Below are positions 15,281 through 27,244 of a stretch of 47,113 nt of DNA, piece by piece. The notes under the pieces are model-generated. The model searched no databases. It saw nothing but the letters and a program-made list of their open reading frames with translations, and was not told where the DNA came from. The translations under genes and the position numbers were made by a program. This DNA comes from Poronia punctata (taxonomy: Eukaryota; Ascomycota; Sordariomycetes; Xylariales; Xylariaceae), in contig MU401709.1 of NCBI GenBank assembly GCA_022579005.1, forward strand, positions 1 to 47,113, read 5' to 3'. Numbering within the stretch: position 1 is the first letter of the stretch; each line of letters opens with the position of its first letter.

Positions 15281-16189
15281 TTTTGCTTTAAAAAAGATAA
15301 AAATAATTTACTTTATAAAAGAATATAAAGTTATAAACTTAAGCATTAATATTTTAGCTAGAACTATATATTTAATATTACTAGAGCTTTTAAAATAAAA
15401 AAAAACTATAGCATAAGCTTTATAAAGGTTAAAGCTAGCGCTATAATAATTTAAAGTCTAGCTAGACTAAAAACTATTTTTTAAACGTTATATAAAAAAA
15501 AAAGCAGCTATTAGCATATATATTTTTAACTATATTAAAGTATTAGCAGCTATAAAAAAAAAACTTTTAACAGCAGCACTATATAAAGCAGCGTAAACTA
15601 TGCTAATGCTATTATTGCTTTATAGCAGCAAAGTTTAGTATAAAAGCAAAATAAAGCTAGCTTAGTATAAGGCTAGTAAACTTATAAAAATAAGTATAAG
15701 GGTTAAAAGTTATATAAACTTAATATAATAAGCTATAGTTAAAGTAGCTAAAAAAGTGCTGCTAGTATAAAAAACCTAACTTAACTTAATACTTTTTATA
15801 AATAGTAAACTTTTTATAGTATAACTAGTATTAAATAAAGTAAAGCTACGCTTTGCTTACTAAATATAAACAGTTTTAAAAAACTACTTCTTAGCAATAA
15901 AGGTAAAGCTAATTAAAATTAAATAAAAATAAAAAGCAAAGCAGATTTAACTTTTTATTATAAATATATAGCTTATAGCAAGTTTATTGCTAGCTATAGC
16001 TTAGCTTATGCTATACTTGCTACGCTACTTAGCTAGGTTATAAACTAACTTAATATATAGGTTTTTAAAAAAAAACATAGCTAAAGCATTTTAAAAATAG
16101 TTTAATAAAAAGTCGGTTTTTAATACTATAGTGTTTTTAAACAGCTTTAAAATTAGCAGTAATAAAGTTAGCTATAGTTATATAGTTTA

Positions 16190-16530
16190 TAAAAGCATAA
16201 AAAAGGTAGCAAAAAAAAGTAAAAGCTTAAATAATTATTTTAATATATTTAACGCTAAAAAAGTAAAGCTATTAAAAAGCTTATAAAAAGCTAAAAAGCT
16301 TTTTTTAAATTTAAATATAACAGCATATATAAATAATACTACTATGCTTTAGTGCGTATAGAAAAACGCGCTAAAAACTTTATAAATAGCGTTTATTTAA
16401 ATATATTAACTAATAAAACAAACTAAAGCTAAGCTAAAATAGTGCTTTAAGTATATAAACATATAAAGTAATAAATAAGCAAATAAACTAGCAAAATAGG
16501 CTATAAAAGCAAAAGATTTTAACTTAGACT
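16190..16530 (+). pseudogene. RNase H domain remnant of the LINE
   Basis: Downstream of the RT, the readable residues include FNAKKVKLLKSLIKAKKLF (ancestral region around DAEAxGLLKGLQ), ITAYINNTTML (ancestral YxDNxAAL) and the HINI...SNK...ANKLAK block (ancestral GHxxIxGNExAD). Asp-to-Asn and Gln-to-stop changes match the C-to-T/G-to-A process seen in the RT. Presence of RNase H places the element with RNase H-bearing LINE clades found in fungi. Confidence 0.75.
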
Positions 16531-17669
16531 TTTTAAGCTTAATAGCATTTAGGATTAAAACAATAAAATAATAAAAAATATAAAATTAAGCAACTGCTTA
16601 ATAAAAAAATAACTTTTTGCAAACTACGCAAAATAAAAAAAATATAAAGATAAAAAAGCTGCTTGCTTATATAGTAGCTAAAGTTAAATACTAACCTAAA
16701 AAATGCTTAAAAGCGCTAAGCATGCTTTAAACGCTGCTTAATAAATACTTAGCTTGCTTATTAACTTATAAAGACTATAAGTAGTATTATAATAAGTTTA
16801 AGTATAAAGAAGCTAAAATATACTATGCTTATAAAAAAAAAAAAAAGTAGTAAAATAGTAAAGTAAAGTTGCTATAGTATATAGTATATTATAAAGCAAC
16901 GCGCTACTTAATATATAAGTAGCTAACGCTACTTAAACTAAAACTAAAGCATAATAGCAAGCTATAAGCAAAAAATAGCTTGCTAATATGTATGCATAAT
17001 AAGGCTTTTTAAAAAGCACTAAATAAAGCAAAATACTAAGTATAGCTACTAAAAAACTTAAATAAATTTTAAAAGTTTTATAAGGCTACTAGATACTTTA
17101 CTAACATTTGTTTTCTATTTAAAAAATAACAACTATGCTACGCAAGCTAGCGTATTGCTTACAATAAAACAAAGGAAAAAGAAAAGAAAAAGCTAGAGTA
17201 TATAGTGCCTTAGCCCCTTTTTAAGTAAAATACTAATAGGGAATAAAAAGGCTGCCTAGGGGAAAAGGGCCTCTACTAAGGGGAAAGGAGTAATAAAGAG
17301 TAATAGGGATAAAGAAAAAAAGAGGTAACGTTAAAGGAGAGAAAACAAAAAAAAAGCAACAAAAACAATATACTTTTAGCAATAAGGGCAAGATTGTTAG
17401 CCTACAGCTAACGACCTTAAACACCCTTTAAAGCTATAACAACAAAGCTAGCGTAAGGCTAGCTTACAACAAAAAGGACTAGGGCAAGAACTAAAAAACG
17501 AAAAAACTATATACATAAAAAGCAACCTTAACAAAACATAATAAGTCTAATGCCTTAAAAAAAAGTAGGCGCAAGCTAGTAAAAATTTATAAAGCTATAA
17601 GCTAAGTAAAGTTAGCATTATCCTATTTAAGTTAGCTTGTTATATCCTATGCCCTTTAAGAGGCCGGGA

Positions 17670-17692
17670 TAGCTGCTACGCAGCTACCCCCC
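17670..17692 (+). repeat. Terminal hairpin plus C-run at the 3' end of the LINE
   Basis: TAGCTGC (17670-17676), loop TAC, then GCAGCTA (17680-17686), immediately followed by six Cs. It marks the return to normal composition. LINE 3' ends often carry a stem-loop recognised by the element's own reverse transcriptase; that role here is inference. Confidence 0.55.
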
Positions 17693-20600
17693 AGACGTTA
17701 AACACCATTAATCAATTAATTAATTAACAACAAGAAGAAGCTCGAAGGAGAATGCAAATACGTTGAACAAGTCACATGGGAAGATTAGTTGTCGCGGGAT
17801 GGGGGTCACCGCCTCAGAGGGAAGGATCAAGGGAGCTTCTCGCGTCGGCGTACAACCTCCTCCTCATGGGCCCAAGAGTGGTCAAATCGAATCGCGCAAA
17901 ACCTCCAAGACAACTTAACTTCTTAGTGAACTGTTAGCCCGGGCTGTGTTATTCTGCTAAAATCTTCCATCAGAAAATAAATATGTTGTACCCACAGCAA
18001 ACACGTACACGTACGGAAATACATGCATACATACGCGCACATGTGCTACTAAAATATGTAGTCTGAATAACTCCGAAACAACATGAATCAATTCTACCCA
18101 CGCTATCTACATGCGTGTTAACTTCTTAAGACATGCAGCTTGGTGGGCTGCCAAGCCCGGCATCAGTCCTTATTTCCGTCTGCTCTTGTCCGCTCTTGGG
18201 GATGTCACCGACGTCACTTGCGTGGAAATGGCCCGATAGGTACTATAGCGTTCGAAAAATGTCGCTCTGATTGCCATATTTCTATTCCGATGCTTCCCTA
18301 ACCCTTAACCGACTCTCGAGTTTACCCAATAAGCCAGCAATGGTACATATGGCGCAAGAAAAGAAAGATACGGACGGGATTTGCTAGGTGGGTTTCCTTA
18401 TCTACTTGACCCCCTACCTAAGCGATTCCCGTGGATGCAGATTTTGCGAGATTCATCTATTAAATTGGGGCTCGAAGGGGTTTGTCTTTTTCACTTCACT
18501 GGTCGTTTGGAATCCTTTTTGCCTTATTTGCATGTCCCAAAACATACTTTGCTGTTATCGAGATCTCGCGTCCGGAGATATTTTCACAGAGACGGAAGAA
18601 CGGTAGCGCTGACCCTATAAGTGGAATGGCAGGATTCTACAGACCTGCCATTCTTCAGCCACCTTGCTATGTTGATGTCTTGGAACTTCTCATCCACAAA
18701 TATCCATAAGCTTCTAATTTCGTGTATTAACGTTAGTCTAATACACATACAAGTATAGAGGAGGGGTAGTGACATTGCCGCACAATAGTCCCCAGAGTTT
18801 ATCGTGGGTCATCAACCATCTGATTATAAACTAAACAGATCGCCTCGATCACCTGCTTCCAGTCTCCTACTGATCTCCCGATCTCATTGTCAGTTTGCCA
18901 CTACTCAATTACCAGCTACTCCCCGAGTGTGAGCTTCTTGCTGCTTGGCTTCCAGTGAAGCCTACCTGGCACGGGCATCTCTTCACTCGCTAACAACTTG
19001 ATCCCCCTGATTTCTGCTCCACGAGCGATAAGCCAGAGCCACCTTGGGGCATGCCACGCTATCATAAATCTTGATAGAGATAGACTGCTTCGTCTCATGT
19101 GTATATCTGCCCCCAAACCACACAGAGTCGGGCCGTAAAAACCTCGGTGGATTTCCTTCTTATTTCGAGCAAAACCTGCTTCATCCTGATAGGTGATGAC
19201 AAGGGACGTATCGTCGGCAGGTAAAATGAAAACCCCTGCTTTTCCGCCACACTGCCGACAGCCCGATGGAATCATCTCTAGGCTTCCAAGATACTGGGTC
19301 AGCCGTCCCGTGGACCCCCCACCGCCGTCTTTGGTAGATAATTTTTTGGGCGCAATGGGACCCACGGTCTAGTTCTGTGTACCTTGCAGCAGTGTGTCTG
19401 TATGTGCTTTGCTACCTTACCTAGCTCTGCTTTTAAGGTGGGCGGGTAATATAGCCTATAGTATGAGTGGGGGCTTTACCTATCCCCTCCAAAGCTTCGT
19501 TGAACCTCCTGTAGAAGCTCGCTCCTTGTACAAGAGCGTCTGCGCCGGTGGATGTAAAGCGGTTGTCACGAAAAAAGTCTCAAGCTTTTTCCGGGCATCC
19601 CCCAGGACGTAATCGGTTCAAAGCCAGAAATGGGATTCCTAGCGAAGGAACGGTTTGATGGTGACGCTCAAAATCGCCATTGGACCGTACTCTGCCTTGT
19701 TGTGCATCCTCGACTTTTCGCAAATCAGCCGAAGAGTGCGGCTTTCTGCTACTGACAGAGGAGGACATTTCCGTCGCTCACCAGGATAAGTGAGGATATA
19801 GATGTTGAGCACCGTATATTCGGGCTAACGACTACCCTGTTTTCGAGTTAGACGTCTCACTCGTCCACTTTCCCTTGGATGAGCCGAAGAGGAGCACCGT
19901 CATGCTCTCTTACCGAGCTCTTACCTGCTAGGCCTTGCCCATTATACGAGTATGCACACGCGCTACCTTGACGAGCCGACTAGAGGCTATCTAGTGTATA
20001 TGCTCTTGCTAGACTGGCCGGCCCAGAGTCAAGCATGGTAACACTTTGTGCTATACTGCTCCGCGACCGCCCCTTCTTGAATGAAGATTGAGTGCGTTGC
20101 ACGGAAGGTTGATGCTATGAGGCCGATCAGGCATTATCTATTTCAAGCCGGGGAATTGCCAGTCGCGGAATTATCAACTCTATGGACGACCCTATATATG
20201 GACGAAAGGGCGATTGCGACGGTATTGAGCTGTGAACCCGGAGTAATGCTCGTAGTTCAGGGGCCAATTAGACATGAAAGCCTAACCTGATAGAAGCAAA
20301 AGACAGGTAGACACTACCATTTTAGATGAATCGTAGAATCCCAGTGCACCGGTATGAGCGTTGATGCTGAGCCCAACCAGGGCAGATGCCATATACGCTC
20401 ATTTTCTCTTCAGCATGTCGAGTTGATTTCGGCCGAGTACCTAGGCAATATGTCTAGACTTCCTCAGTGGTCTGTCCATCGGGGCAAAACCGTTGATCCG
20501 GATGCGACATAAAAAGATCTACGTTCCGACCAAACCCACTGCAACAGCAGTTCTGATTGTTTTCAGAGTGGGTGATTTCAAGTTGGCCGGCGGAGGTCTT

Positions 20601-22312
20601 GCTCCGCGGCTAAACAATTTTCCGGGCTTATCTGTTATCACCAGATTGTACTCGTACCCGCAATAGAGGGTATTATGTAAGATACACGTAGACACTCGAC
20701 GTTTGGTGTTTGACGCGTACGAGTATGTTCAGCACCTATTCTTATGCGCGGGGTTGGACGGACGCACATAGAGTGATGAATACGTGTTTCAAGATGCTCC
20801 TTGAAATAGAAGATGTTTGGGACCGATACCGATAAAATCTCGATACCCTTCCACTGTCTTACAATGCCTTTACATACTCTCTCAATTTTAGGGGGAAACT
20901 TGTATACAATAGGCGTTACACATATGTATATATCTAATATTAGCACTATGATCATTGTATCGCGTCGAGGTACAATAACTATAAAATTTTATACAGATAG
21001 TATCATGCTTACACTCTAAGTAGGTAGTGTTGGAAAAGTTGACATTCAAAGCAACGTCCCTAAATGATGTTGTTGCATTGTTTTAGGGTACAAATATACA
21101 TATCACATTAATACATCTGGACATATTTACAGTCTTTACATATGAATTATAAACATTACCACCTTATATAATGGCTTACCAAAAGTTCTATTACCTAACT
21201 TAAGTATTGTCCTTACCGCAACATATATTTTTATGATGTGCAAATAGATATACGTGTGCTACAATAAATGTCTAGATAGCTAAAACCTAAATCGCGTGGA
21301 ACTGCACTGCTTTATGGTGGGATAAAACATACAAGATAGGAGCTGAAAATGTCTATAGACGCGATTTAAGATCTCTAAAGGGTTCTCTCTTGACTACTCG
21401 TACGAGTAAGGATTGAGAGGATTTTCCTGAGCAACACCCCTTACTACACACGTACTCATACAATACCACCGAATAGTGCCACTTATCGCGAACACGTAAT
21501 ACGAGGTGGTATACAATGAACCTGGATGCATACAATACTCCGGTGCAGGATGATTCAAAAAACAGTCACAGGCAAAAATAAATACATTTTACTCATGTGT
21601 ACTTGGTATCTAGGAGGTAGTACAAAACACCTGCAAATGTGTCCATGTCACTGCAGTAAATTGTCCGTGTAAGTAGGTAGGTACCTAGTATGTACGTATG
21701 TACCTACGTAACTCGCAGAGCTCAAGGTCGTGCCGTGCCGTAAGACATCGTTCGGAGTTAAAGCTTACCCAAACTGGTATCTGCTAATCAATGTTAAAAG
21801 TGATTGGCTCATACCCCAGCCCCGACCCCAAACCTCACTGCCTGGCCGCCATCTCTCCACATTGGCTTCCTGTGTCTTGGCATTTTTTGTTCCATCATTC
21901 AATCAATCAGTTGCCATACGCATCGCGCACGACAACACATAACGCCTAACCAAAACAGCCCTGAAGAGCTTACCAATAATATACTCACCACGTCTATATT
22001 TACGCCGCTCGCCGAACCATTTGTATGCACACAGCCTACTCAACGTCGATACGTATTCCCAGCGCGACGATCATATTCGATGGAGCGATAGGGCGCCTCG
22101 CCTCAGACCCGTCATAGAAGCAAATATATCCACGCCCGCCAGCGCCGTCACGCTCCTTCCACCGACCTGCGATGCGAGCGCCACCAGCGAGCCTCGTGTA
22201 AACGAGAGAGAGACCAGAGGAATCAATTCCTCCAGTGTCAGAGATCTCCACTAATTCTCTACCGGCCCGGCCCATAAACTCGCCCCTTTCTGCAGTTTCC
22301 CTTTCCTGCGCG
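17693..22312. other. Long gene-poor spacer and TAF1 5' region
   Basis: About 4.6 kb of normal to mildly AT-rich DNA. I find no ORF with a recognisable domain. The longest open stretch (19365-18916, minus) lacks an ATG at its head and is listed separately. Another short ORF (20081-20290, plus, 69 codons) is unremarkable. 20800-21650 is AT-leaning with no coding signal. TAGG-type repeats and GTATGTACG repeats lie at 21670-21715. The last few hundred bases before 22313 are CT/CG-rich and likely hold the TAF1 promoter and 5' leader. Confidence 0.5.
18916..19275 (-). CDS. Unrecognised ORF, possibly an exon or chance
   Basis: The frame is open from 19365 to 18916, but its head is a GTG; the first ATG is at 19275, giving 119 codons. 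The translation contains CRQCGGKAG and a segment with ITYQDEAGFARNKKEIHRGF that looks more protein-like than the surroundings, followed by a basic, Trp-rich part. No family is recognised. Weak acceptor-like sequence lies just upstream on the minus strand near 19370, so it could be an internal exon. I cannot exclude a chance ORF. Confidence 0.2.
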   Translation of the reverse strand: MIPSGCRQCGGKAGVFILPADDTSLVITYQDEAGFARNKKEIHRGFYGPTLCGLGADIHMRRSSLSLSRFMIAWHAPRWLWLIARGAEIRGIKLLASEEMPVPGRLHWKPSSKKLTLGE

Positions 22313-25300
22313 ATGAACGACCCTCGACCCTCCGCGCCAACCGGTGCGCCCAACACGACCAACATGGATGTGATTCGGAATGGATTGAGTGACGCGCCTA
22401 GCCCGATGATCAAGGAGGAACTGATGGACGAACGCGATGGCGCGTCTTTCGAAAATATCGACTGGGCCGAGCAGGAACGGAAGGATGAAGAAGATATCAG
22501 CAAGATGATGTTCAATGATGACCCGACAGCTTCTCAGGGGAAGGGCCTCGACTTGCATGCTTTCGGCGACAAAGTCATCGATCAGACCAACAAAGCTGAT
22601 GATGCCGTTGATTTCGAAGATATGAGCGACGATGACCTCGCCAGCGACTCTGGATCTATCGGTGGCCTTCCCGATGCGGATACTTCCCAAGTTCCCGGTT
22701 TAATAGAAGATGAGGGTACTAGTCATGATACTGATCACCTTGACGATCTCTTTGGCGGGGGCATGGATGGCGACGATAATGACTTTCTAGCCTCCTCTCC
22801 ACCTCCCGACGATGCCGCTGCCCCAGCAGTAGTACCCAAGACCGAAGAGACCCCGGGCATAACCATTGAGCAGACCGAGGCCGAAGACGAGAATAGACCG
22901 GAACCCGACCAACCACGGGAAGTCTCGGATGAGGCATGGCAAAACATGAGTTTTGAAGAGCGTTGGGCCATCAACTTTCCCCAGTATAATGCCTCCATCG
23001 ACAAATGGATTGGCCAAACCCATGAAGGGCAAAAGCCACCCCAGAGTACCGAAGAGTTGCTGCGGGATAAGTTTCCACATTTTGAAAAGCACAAAATCCT
23101 ACACTTCAACAAGCTATTGCCCGAGTGGCCGGCCGAATATCAGTACAAGGAGCCCACGAATAAGGATCGTGACCCGCCTGAATTTGTTCCTACGAAGCTT
23201 GAACTGGAACTGGATGCCGACTGCGCCAAGCTCTTCCGAATCCCCGACAATGCGCAGAGTATCGCCAACCAGAGGGCCAAATTTCAAGATGTCGATGAGT
23301 GGGCCAGTCGGTTTGGAGGCGTCGTTATGGACGTCGAGGACAGCTTCTCCGAGTCGGACGACGACGAGCCGGTAGGGGGGTTCTCCTTACACGAAATATC
23401 GACGATATGCGAGGACTGGGACGCTCTTGCCAATCTTGAGCTGCAGAAGGAGAAAGCTGCACGGGCTGGTGAACAGGATGAAGATGAAGATATGGACGAC
23501 TGGGACCGTGAATTCCTCCAGTCTCAGCCCAAGCCCAAACGGCCAAAGTACGAGCCCGGTCTTCCAGATATATCTTCCTACGAGACCTGGGGTATCGACG
23601 ATTTCGAGGCAGCTACGCGACAGTCGAGCAAGCGGGTACGGCTTGATCCTAACGACCCGTACCTCTTACTAGAAGACGCACAGTCCTTACGGCCCTCGAA
23701 GCGGCCGAAGTTGGAGGAGAAGACCAAACGCATGGCGAACGGCCAACTCAGGAAAGACGTTATGCAGAACTTCAACATCTCCAACGACGATGCATATGAG
23801 GCTCTGAAGAACAATCATAAGAGCAAGGTCCGAGCTACGTTGTCGAGCGTCGGGGTTGAGCATAGTTTGCCGGCCCTCAAACTGACCTTCCCCTTCTATC
23901 GCACGAAGCTGGAAGGCCAGCCATGGGAGTTCCATCGTCGCAAGTTTGAGGTCGATAAGATCGTGAAGCACAACATTGGTGTCCGGAAGCCGTCCAAGGT
24001 TAGGAGAAAAGACATCAAAGGTCGTAGCACGCAAGAGATTTTCAAGACGTCCAAGGACCTAAGCCTCAACGACAACTCGACAGTCGTGCTCTTCGAATAC
24101 AGTGAGCAGTTCCCCACGGTGCTCTCCAACTTTGGCATGGGCAATCGGGTCATCAACTATTATCGTCGCAAGGAGCGGGGCGACGAGGAGAAGATACCAA
24201 AACTTGAAGTGGGCGAGACCCATCCACTTCTCCCCGAAGACAGGTCTCCGTTTACCATCTTCGGCACCGTCGACCCGGGTGAGACGGTTCCCACACTTCA
24301 TAACGAAATGTATCGCGCACCCGTCTTTAAACACGATCCTCGTCCCAACGATTTCCTGCTCGGCTACACCACCAACGCTTCGGAAGGCCCTCGTTGGTTC
24401 CTCCGCAATATCGATCACGTGTTCGCCGTTGGCCAGGTCTTCCCTTCGATGGAAGTTCCAGGCCCCCATGCCAGGAAAGTGACGAATACGTCCAAAAACA
24501 GACTGAAGATGATTGCTTTCAGGATGATGAAGCAAAAGCCGAGTCATGACGTGTCACTAAAAGAGATCACACCGCACGTGTTCGAAAAGGAGGATCCTCA
24601 AAACAGACAAAAACTCAAAGAGTTCCTCGAGTACAGTAAAGATTCCAAGACTTGGCATCTCAAGGAGAGTGAGACGATGATAGACGAACCGGCTATACGT
24701 GCCATGATCAAACCCGAGGATGTGTGCTTAGTAGAGTCGATGCAGGTGGGCCGGCAGCTCATGGAGAATGCCGGTTTTGATCCCAAGGACAAGGACGACA
24801 ATGAGGAAGGTGTCGATGAACCGCTCGTCGTCCAGCTAGCGCCGTGGCGGATATCCAAGAACTTCCTCGATGCTAGTGCCGGCAAGGCAATGGTTGCGCT
24901 TCACGGTGAAGGTGACCCAACCGGCCATGGTCTAGGATTCAGTTTCATCAAGACATCGATGAAGGGAGGCTACATCAACGCAGTACAAGGTCCACTGGCC
25001 ACTTCGGCGGATGCCATCGAGCGTGAGCGCAAGGCCAACGGCGGGCATTCGTATAACGTCAAGAAACAGCAGGATATGTACAATGCCGCAATCCGCGAGA
25101 TCTGGGAGAGGCAGAAGACGACTCTGAGCAGTACCACGACCCATGACGATGCCGATGTTCTCGACACGGCCAACGAGGACGACCGGTTTAATCAGAGGCA
25201 GGCAGAAGCTACACCGGCCCCTGTAGATGACGGACGAAGCCAGTTTAGTCGATTCAGTGCCACAAGTCGCAATGGTAGACGAAAGTTAAAGATCACCCGG

Positions 25301-26336
25301 AAGAAAAAGAATGAAGATGGTGAAATAGTTTCGGAGACGGTCATCTTGGACGACCCTCTTGTGATTAGGAACTACATGAAGCAGAGATCCGTCTTGACGG
25401 AGAAAGAGAGAGAGTAAGTTCTTGTTGCCAGAGACATGACCATTCCCACCCGTCACAAAAGACACAAGGCTAACATCCCATCTCAAAACAGTGTATATAG
25501 CATCATACCATCGGCGGATGCAGACGCCAACCGCGATAAAGCGAAGCTGTAAGTAGAGAAAGGGACACCAGAGTAGATGGACGCGAGAATTCATGCTTAT
25601 ACTGACATTTACTTCCTAAACAGTGTTGAAAAGGAGTTGGCTCGCCTTCTCAAAAACCAGGATCGACGCCAAGTGCGAGAAAAACAGGGGAAGAGTAAAA
25701 AGAAGGGCGGGCCAGTGAATGGTAACGCGACGGCGGCGGCGTCTCCGGACCCTTCTGGCGATAAGGCGTCAGGAGGTACAACCCGGAAATGCGCCAACTG
25801 CGGACAAGTGGGCCATATCAAGACCAACAAGAGGTACTGGCACCAATGTTCTTCTTTTCTAGTCTCCTTGAACCCCAACATTCCTATTTCTTCTTTCTGA
25901 GCCAACACAGACAACAACTTTGTCTGCGCCTGCGGCGTCCATGTCTAGTTCCACCACCTCTATGTCACAGGGATTATCCCAACTACGACAGCATGTACTT
26001 TTGATAGCGGATATAACCCGCTTTCGCCGACAGGTTTTGTGTTTGGTAAACACAAAGGACATGATATATGTTCCTCATCACCAAGACAAGCGCTTGGATT
26101 CCTTTACAAGGTTGCCAGCCATGTCCTAGCTAGGAATTGTGCTTGTCCAATTTCAACAAACCCCCTACTAGCCTCTCATTATCACCCAACGGCTCTCTTA
26201 TTCATACACGGTTTTTTCATCAGACCTGTGCTAACAATGGTCATCACCTTGCAGCAAATGTCCCCTCCTTAACGGTACAAGCGCTGCGGCCAACGAAGCA
26301 GCAGATCATGGAGGGTTTGGGTCATTTGGGTCGTGA
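22313..26336 (+). CDS. TAF1: TFIID subunit TAF1 (transcription initiation factor)
   Basis: Exons 22313-25413, 25492-25548, 25624-25833 and 26255-26336; 3450 nt, 1149 residues. TAF1 is the scaffold of TFIID, binding TBP and promoter DNA in the nucleus. The acidic N-terminus (with NIDWAEQERKDEEDISKM at about residues 46-63) fits the TBP-binding region. The conserved DUF3591 core runs from about residue 520 (PFYRTKLEGQPWEFHRR) to 890 (GEGDPTGHGLGFSFIKTS). A lysine-rich tail leads to a zinc knuckle, CANCGQVGHIKTNKSKC (from about residue 1109), which is completed only by joining 25833 to 26255; CPLLNG and a Gly/Phe/Ser end follow. There is no bromodomain, as usual in fungi. The frame is open upstream to 22235 but only from a GTG; 22313 is the first in-frame ATG. 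The last intron, 421 bp, is long for these genomes and contains alternative acceptors. Confidence 0.93.
25834..26254 (+). other. Long terminal intron of TAF1
   Basis: Donor GTACTG, branch TGCTAAC near 26229-26235, acceptor TTGCAG. At 421 bp it is about six times longer than the gene's other introns (78 and 75 bp). Retention gives a stop at 25898-25900 and a knuckle whose last Cys is three residues too far from the His. An internal acceptor at 25909-25910 would give a different tail ending at 26004, without CPLLNG. Confidence 0.75.
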
Positions 26337-26738
26337 AAGCTGCTTTTTTTCGATTACGAAACCCAAAAAAAAAAGTTAACAGGTGTTAAAGGGGGGGAAA
26401 CACACGCATATGAGGTTTAACTGGACTTCTTTATCAAATCTGGGATTTCGGGTAAGGCGGCTGGCTGACGTTAAAAGGCGACGGGCAGCAGGTTTACAAA
26501 TTTTTATTTGTTGTATATTAAAACACAACCGAAACGACAAACTTGGCATACACTAGAGAATAAATGCAAATGATTGTCGTCTAATGTTCTTTTTTTTTCT
26601 TTTTTTCTTCTATATCTTTCTCTTCTTGATTGCATGTAGTTCAGTGGTTTATTTCAGCTGGTTTTGCTTACTCTGACAACATGCTTTTATTCCCCTTTAC
26701 CACCGAACATTGACGTTTCTGTTCTGCTTACGTTATAA

Positions 26739-26762
26739 ACAAGCAAGCAAGCAAGCAAGCAA
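26739..26762. repeat. AAGC tetranucleotide repeat
   Basis: Five AAGC units in tandem (26741-26760) in the 3' flank of TAF1; ordinary microsatellite. Confidence 0.8.
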
Positions 26763-27066
26763 AAGAAAAGGGAAGACAAATGATGAAAGATGAATGGACG
26801 GAGGGGGGGGGACAGCGGCGGCCCATTCTTTATCTTTTATCTTACTTGCATGATGCATAGAAGAAAAGAATGGAAAGAAAGAATATGCATAGAAGAAGAA
26901 GAAATGAAACGGTGGCTATATTGTATGTATTGTATGTATGTATGACAAGTGGAACAGAACCTGTGGAGAAGAAAAGAAGGAAAGAAGTTTTCTAGAAGGG
27001 TGAGGAGAGGGGGAGGGGAAGGGGAAGGGGAAGGGGGGTGGTCAGCGGTTGTGTTTCATTATGTGA

Positions 27067-27096
27067 TTTGGTTTGGTTTGGTTTGGTTTGGTTTGG
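27067..27096. repeat. TTTGG pentanucleotide repeat
   Basis: Six perfect TTTGG units, followed by related TGTGG. It lies in a cluster of simple repeats in the long intergenic region. Confidence 0.85.
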
Positions 27097-27166
27097 TGTG
27101 GATGGGATAGGTGATAATGGTGTAGGGGGAAGAGAGTTTGCCAAGGTATTGGGATGGGATAGGTAT

Positions 27167-27244
27167 ACCTACCTACCTACCTACCTGCCTTTGCTTCTCT
27201 GTGGGGTTTATGGTTGAAATGGACAGACAGGCAGGCAGGCAGGC
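27167..27244. repeat. ACCT and CAGG tetranucleotide repeats
   Basis: Five ACCT units at 27167-27186 and about four CAGG units at 27228-27244, 41 bases apart. ACCT/AGGT tetramers recur throughout the window outside genes. Confidence 0.75.

Larger units (their letters stand above)
11215..17692 (+). mobile_element. Dead non-LTR retrotransposon (LINE) with RT and RNase H, destroyed by C-to-T decay
   Basis: About 6.5 kb of AT-rich sequence with stops everywhere. Reading the plus strand across stops recovers a LINE ORF2 in order: pre-RT region from about 14100; RT motif with TLNI*KAFN at 14907-14933 (ancestral LDIxKAF); the P-Q-G loop with CAA turned into TAA; YANN at 15168-15179 (ancestral YADD); a thumb-like region including KLRFA near 15846; an RNase H domain with ITAYINN near 16316; and HINI*SNK*ANKLAK near 16455-16500 (ancestral GHxxIxGNExAD.LAK). 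The first third presumably held ORF1 and the endonuclease but is not readable. Length and domain order fit fungal Tad/I-like elements. It ends with a hairpin and six Cs (17670-17692). No terminal repeats are seen. Edges are judged from the composition change, so they are approximate. Confidence 0.88.

Noticed and set aside
11202..17730. Target-site duplication of the LINE based on TTAATTAAC-like sequence on both sides
   Set aside because: The matches are short and low-complexity and their distances to the inferred ends differ, so they are not convincing.
22235..22312. N-terminal extension of TAF1 by 26 residues
   Set aside because: The frame is open but the codon at 22235 is GTG; the first in-frame ATG is 22313.
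25911..26004. Alternative last exon of TAF1
   Set aside because: It fits the frame but gives an Arg-rich tail and wrong zinc-knuckle spacing; the exon at 26255 gives CPLLNG and the right spacing.
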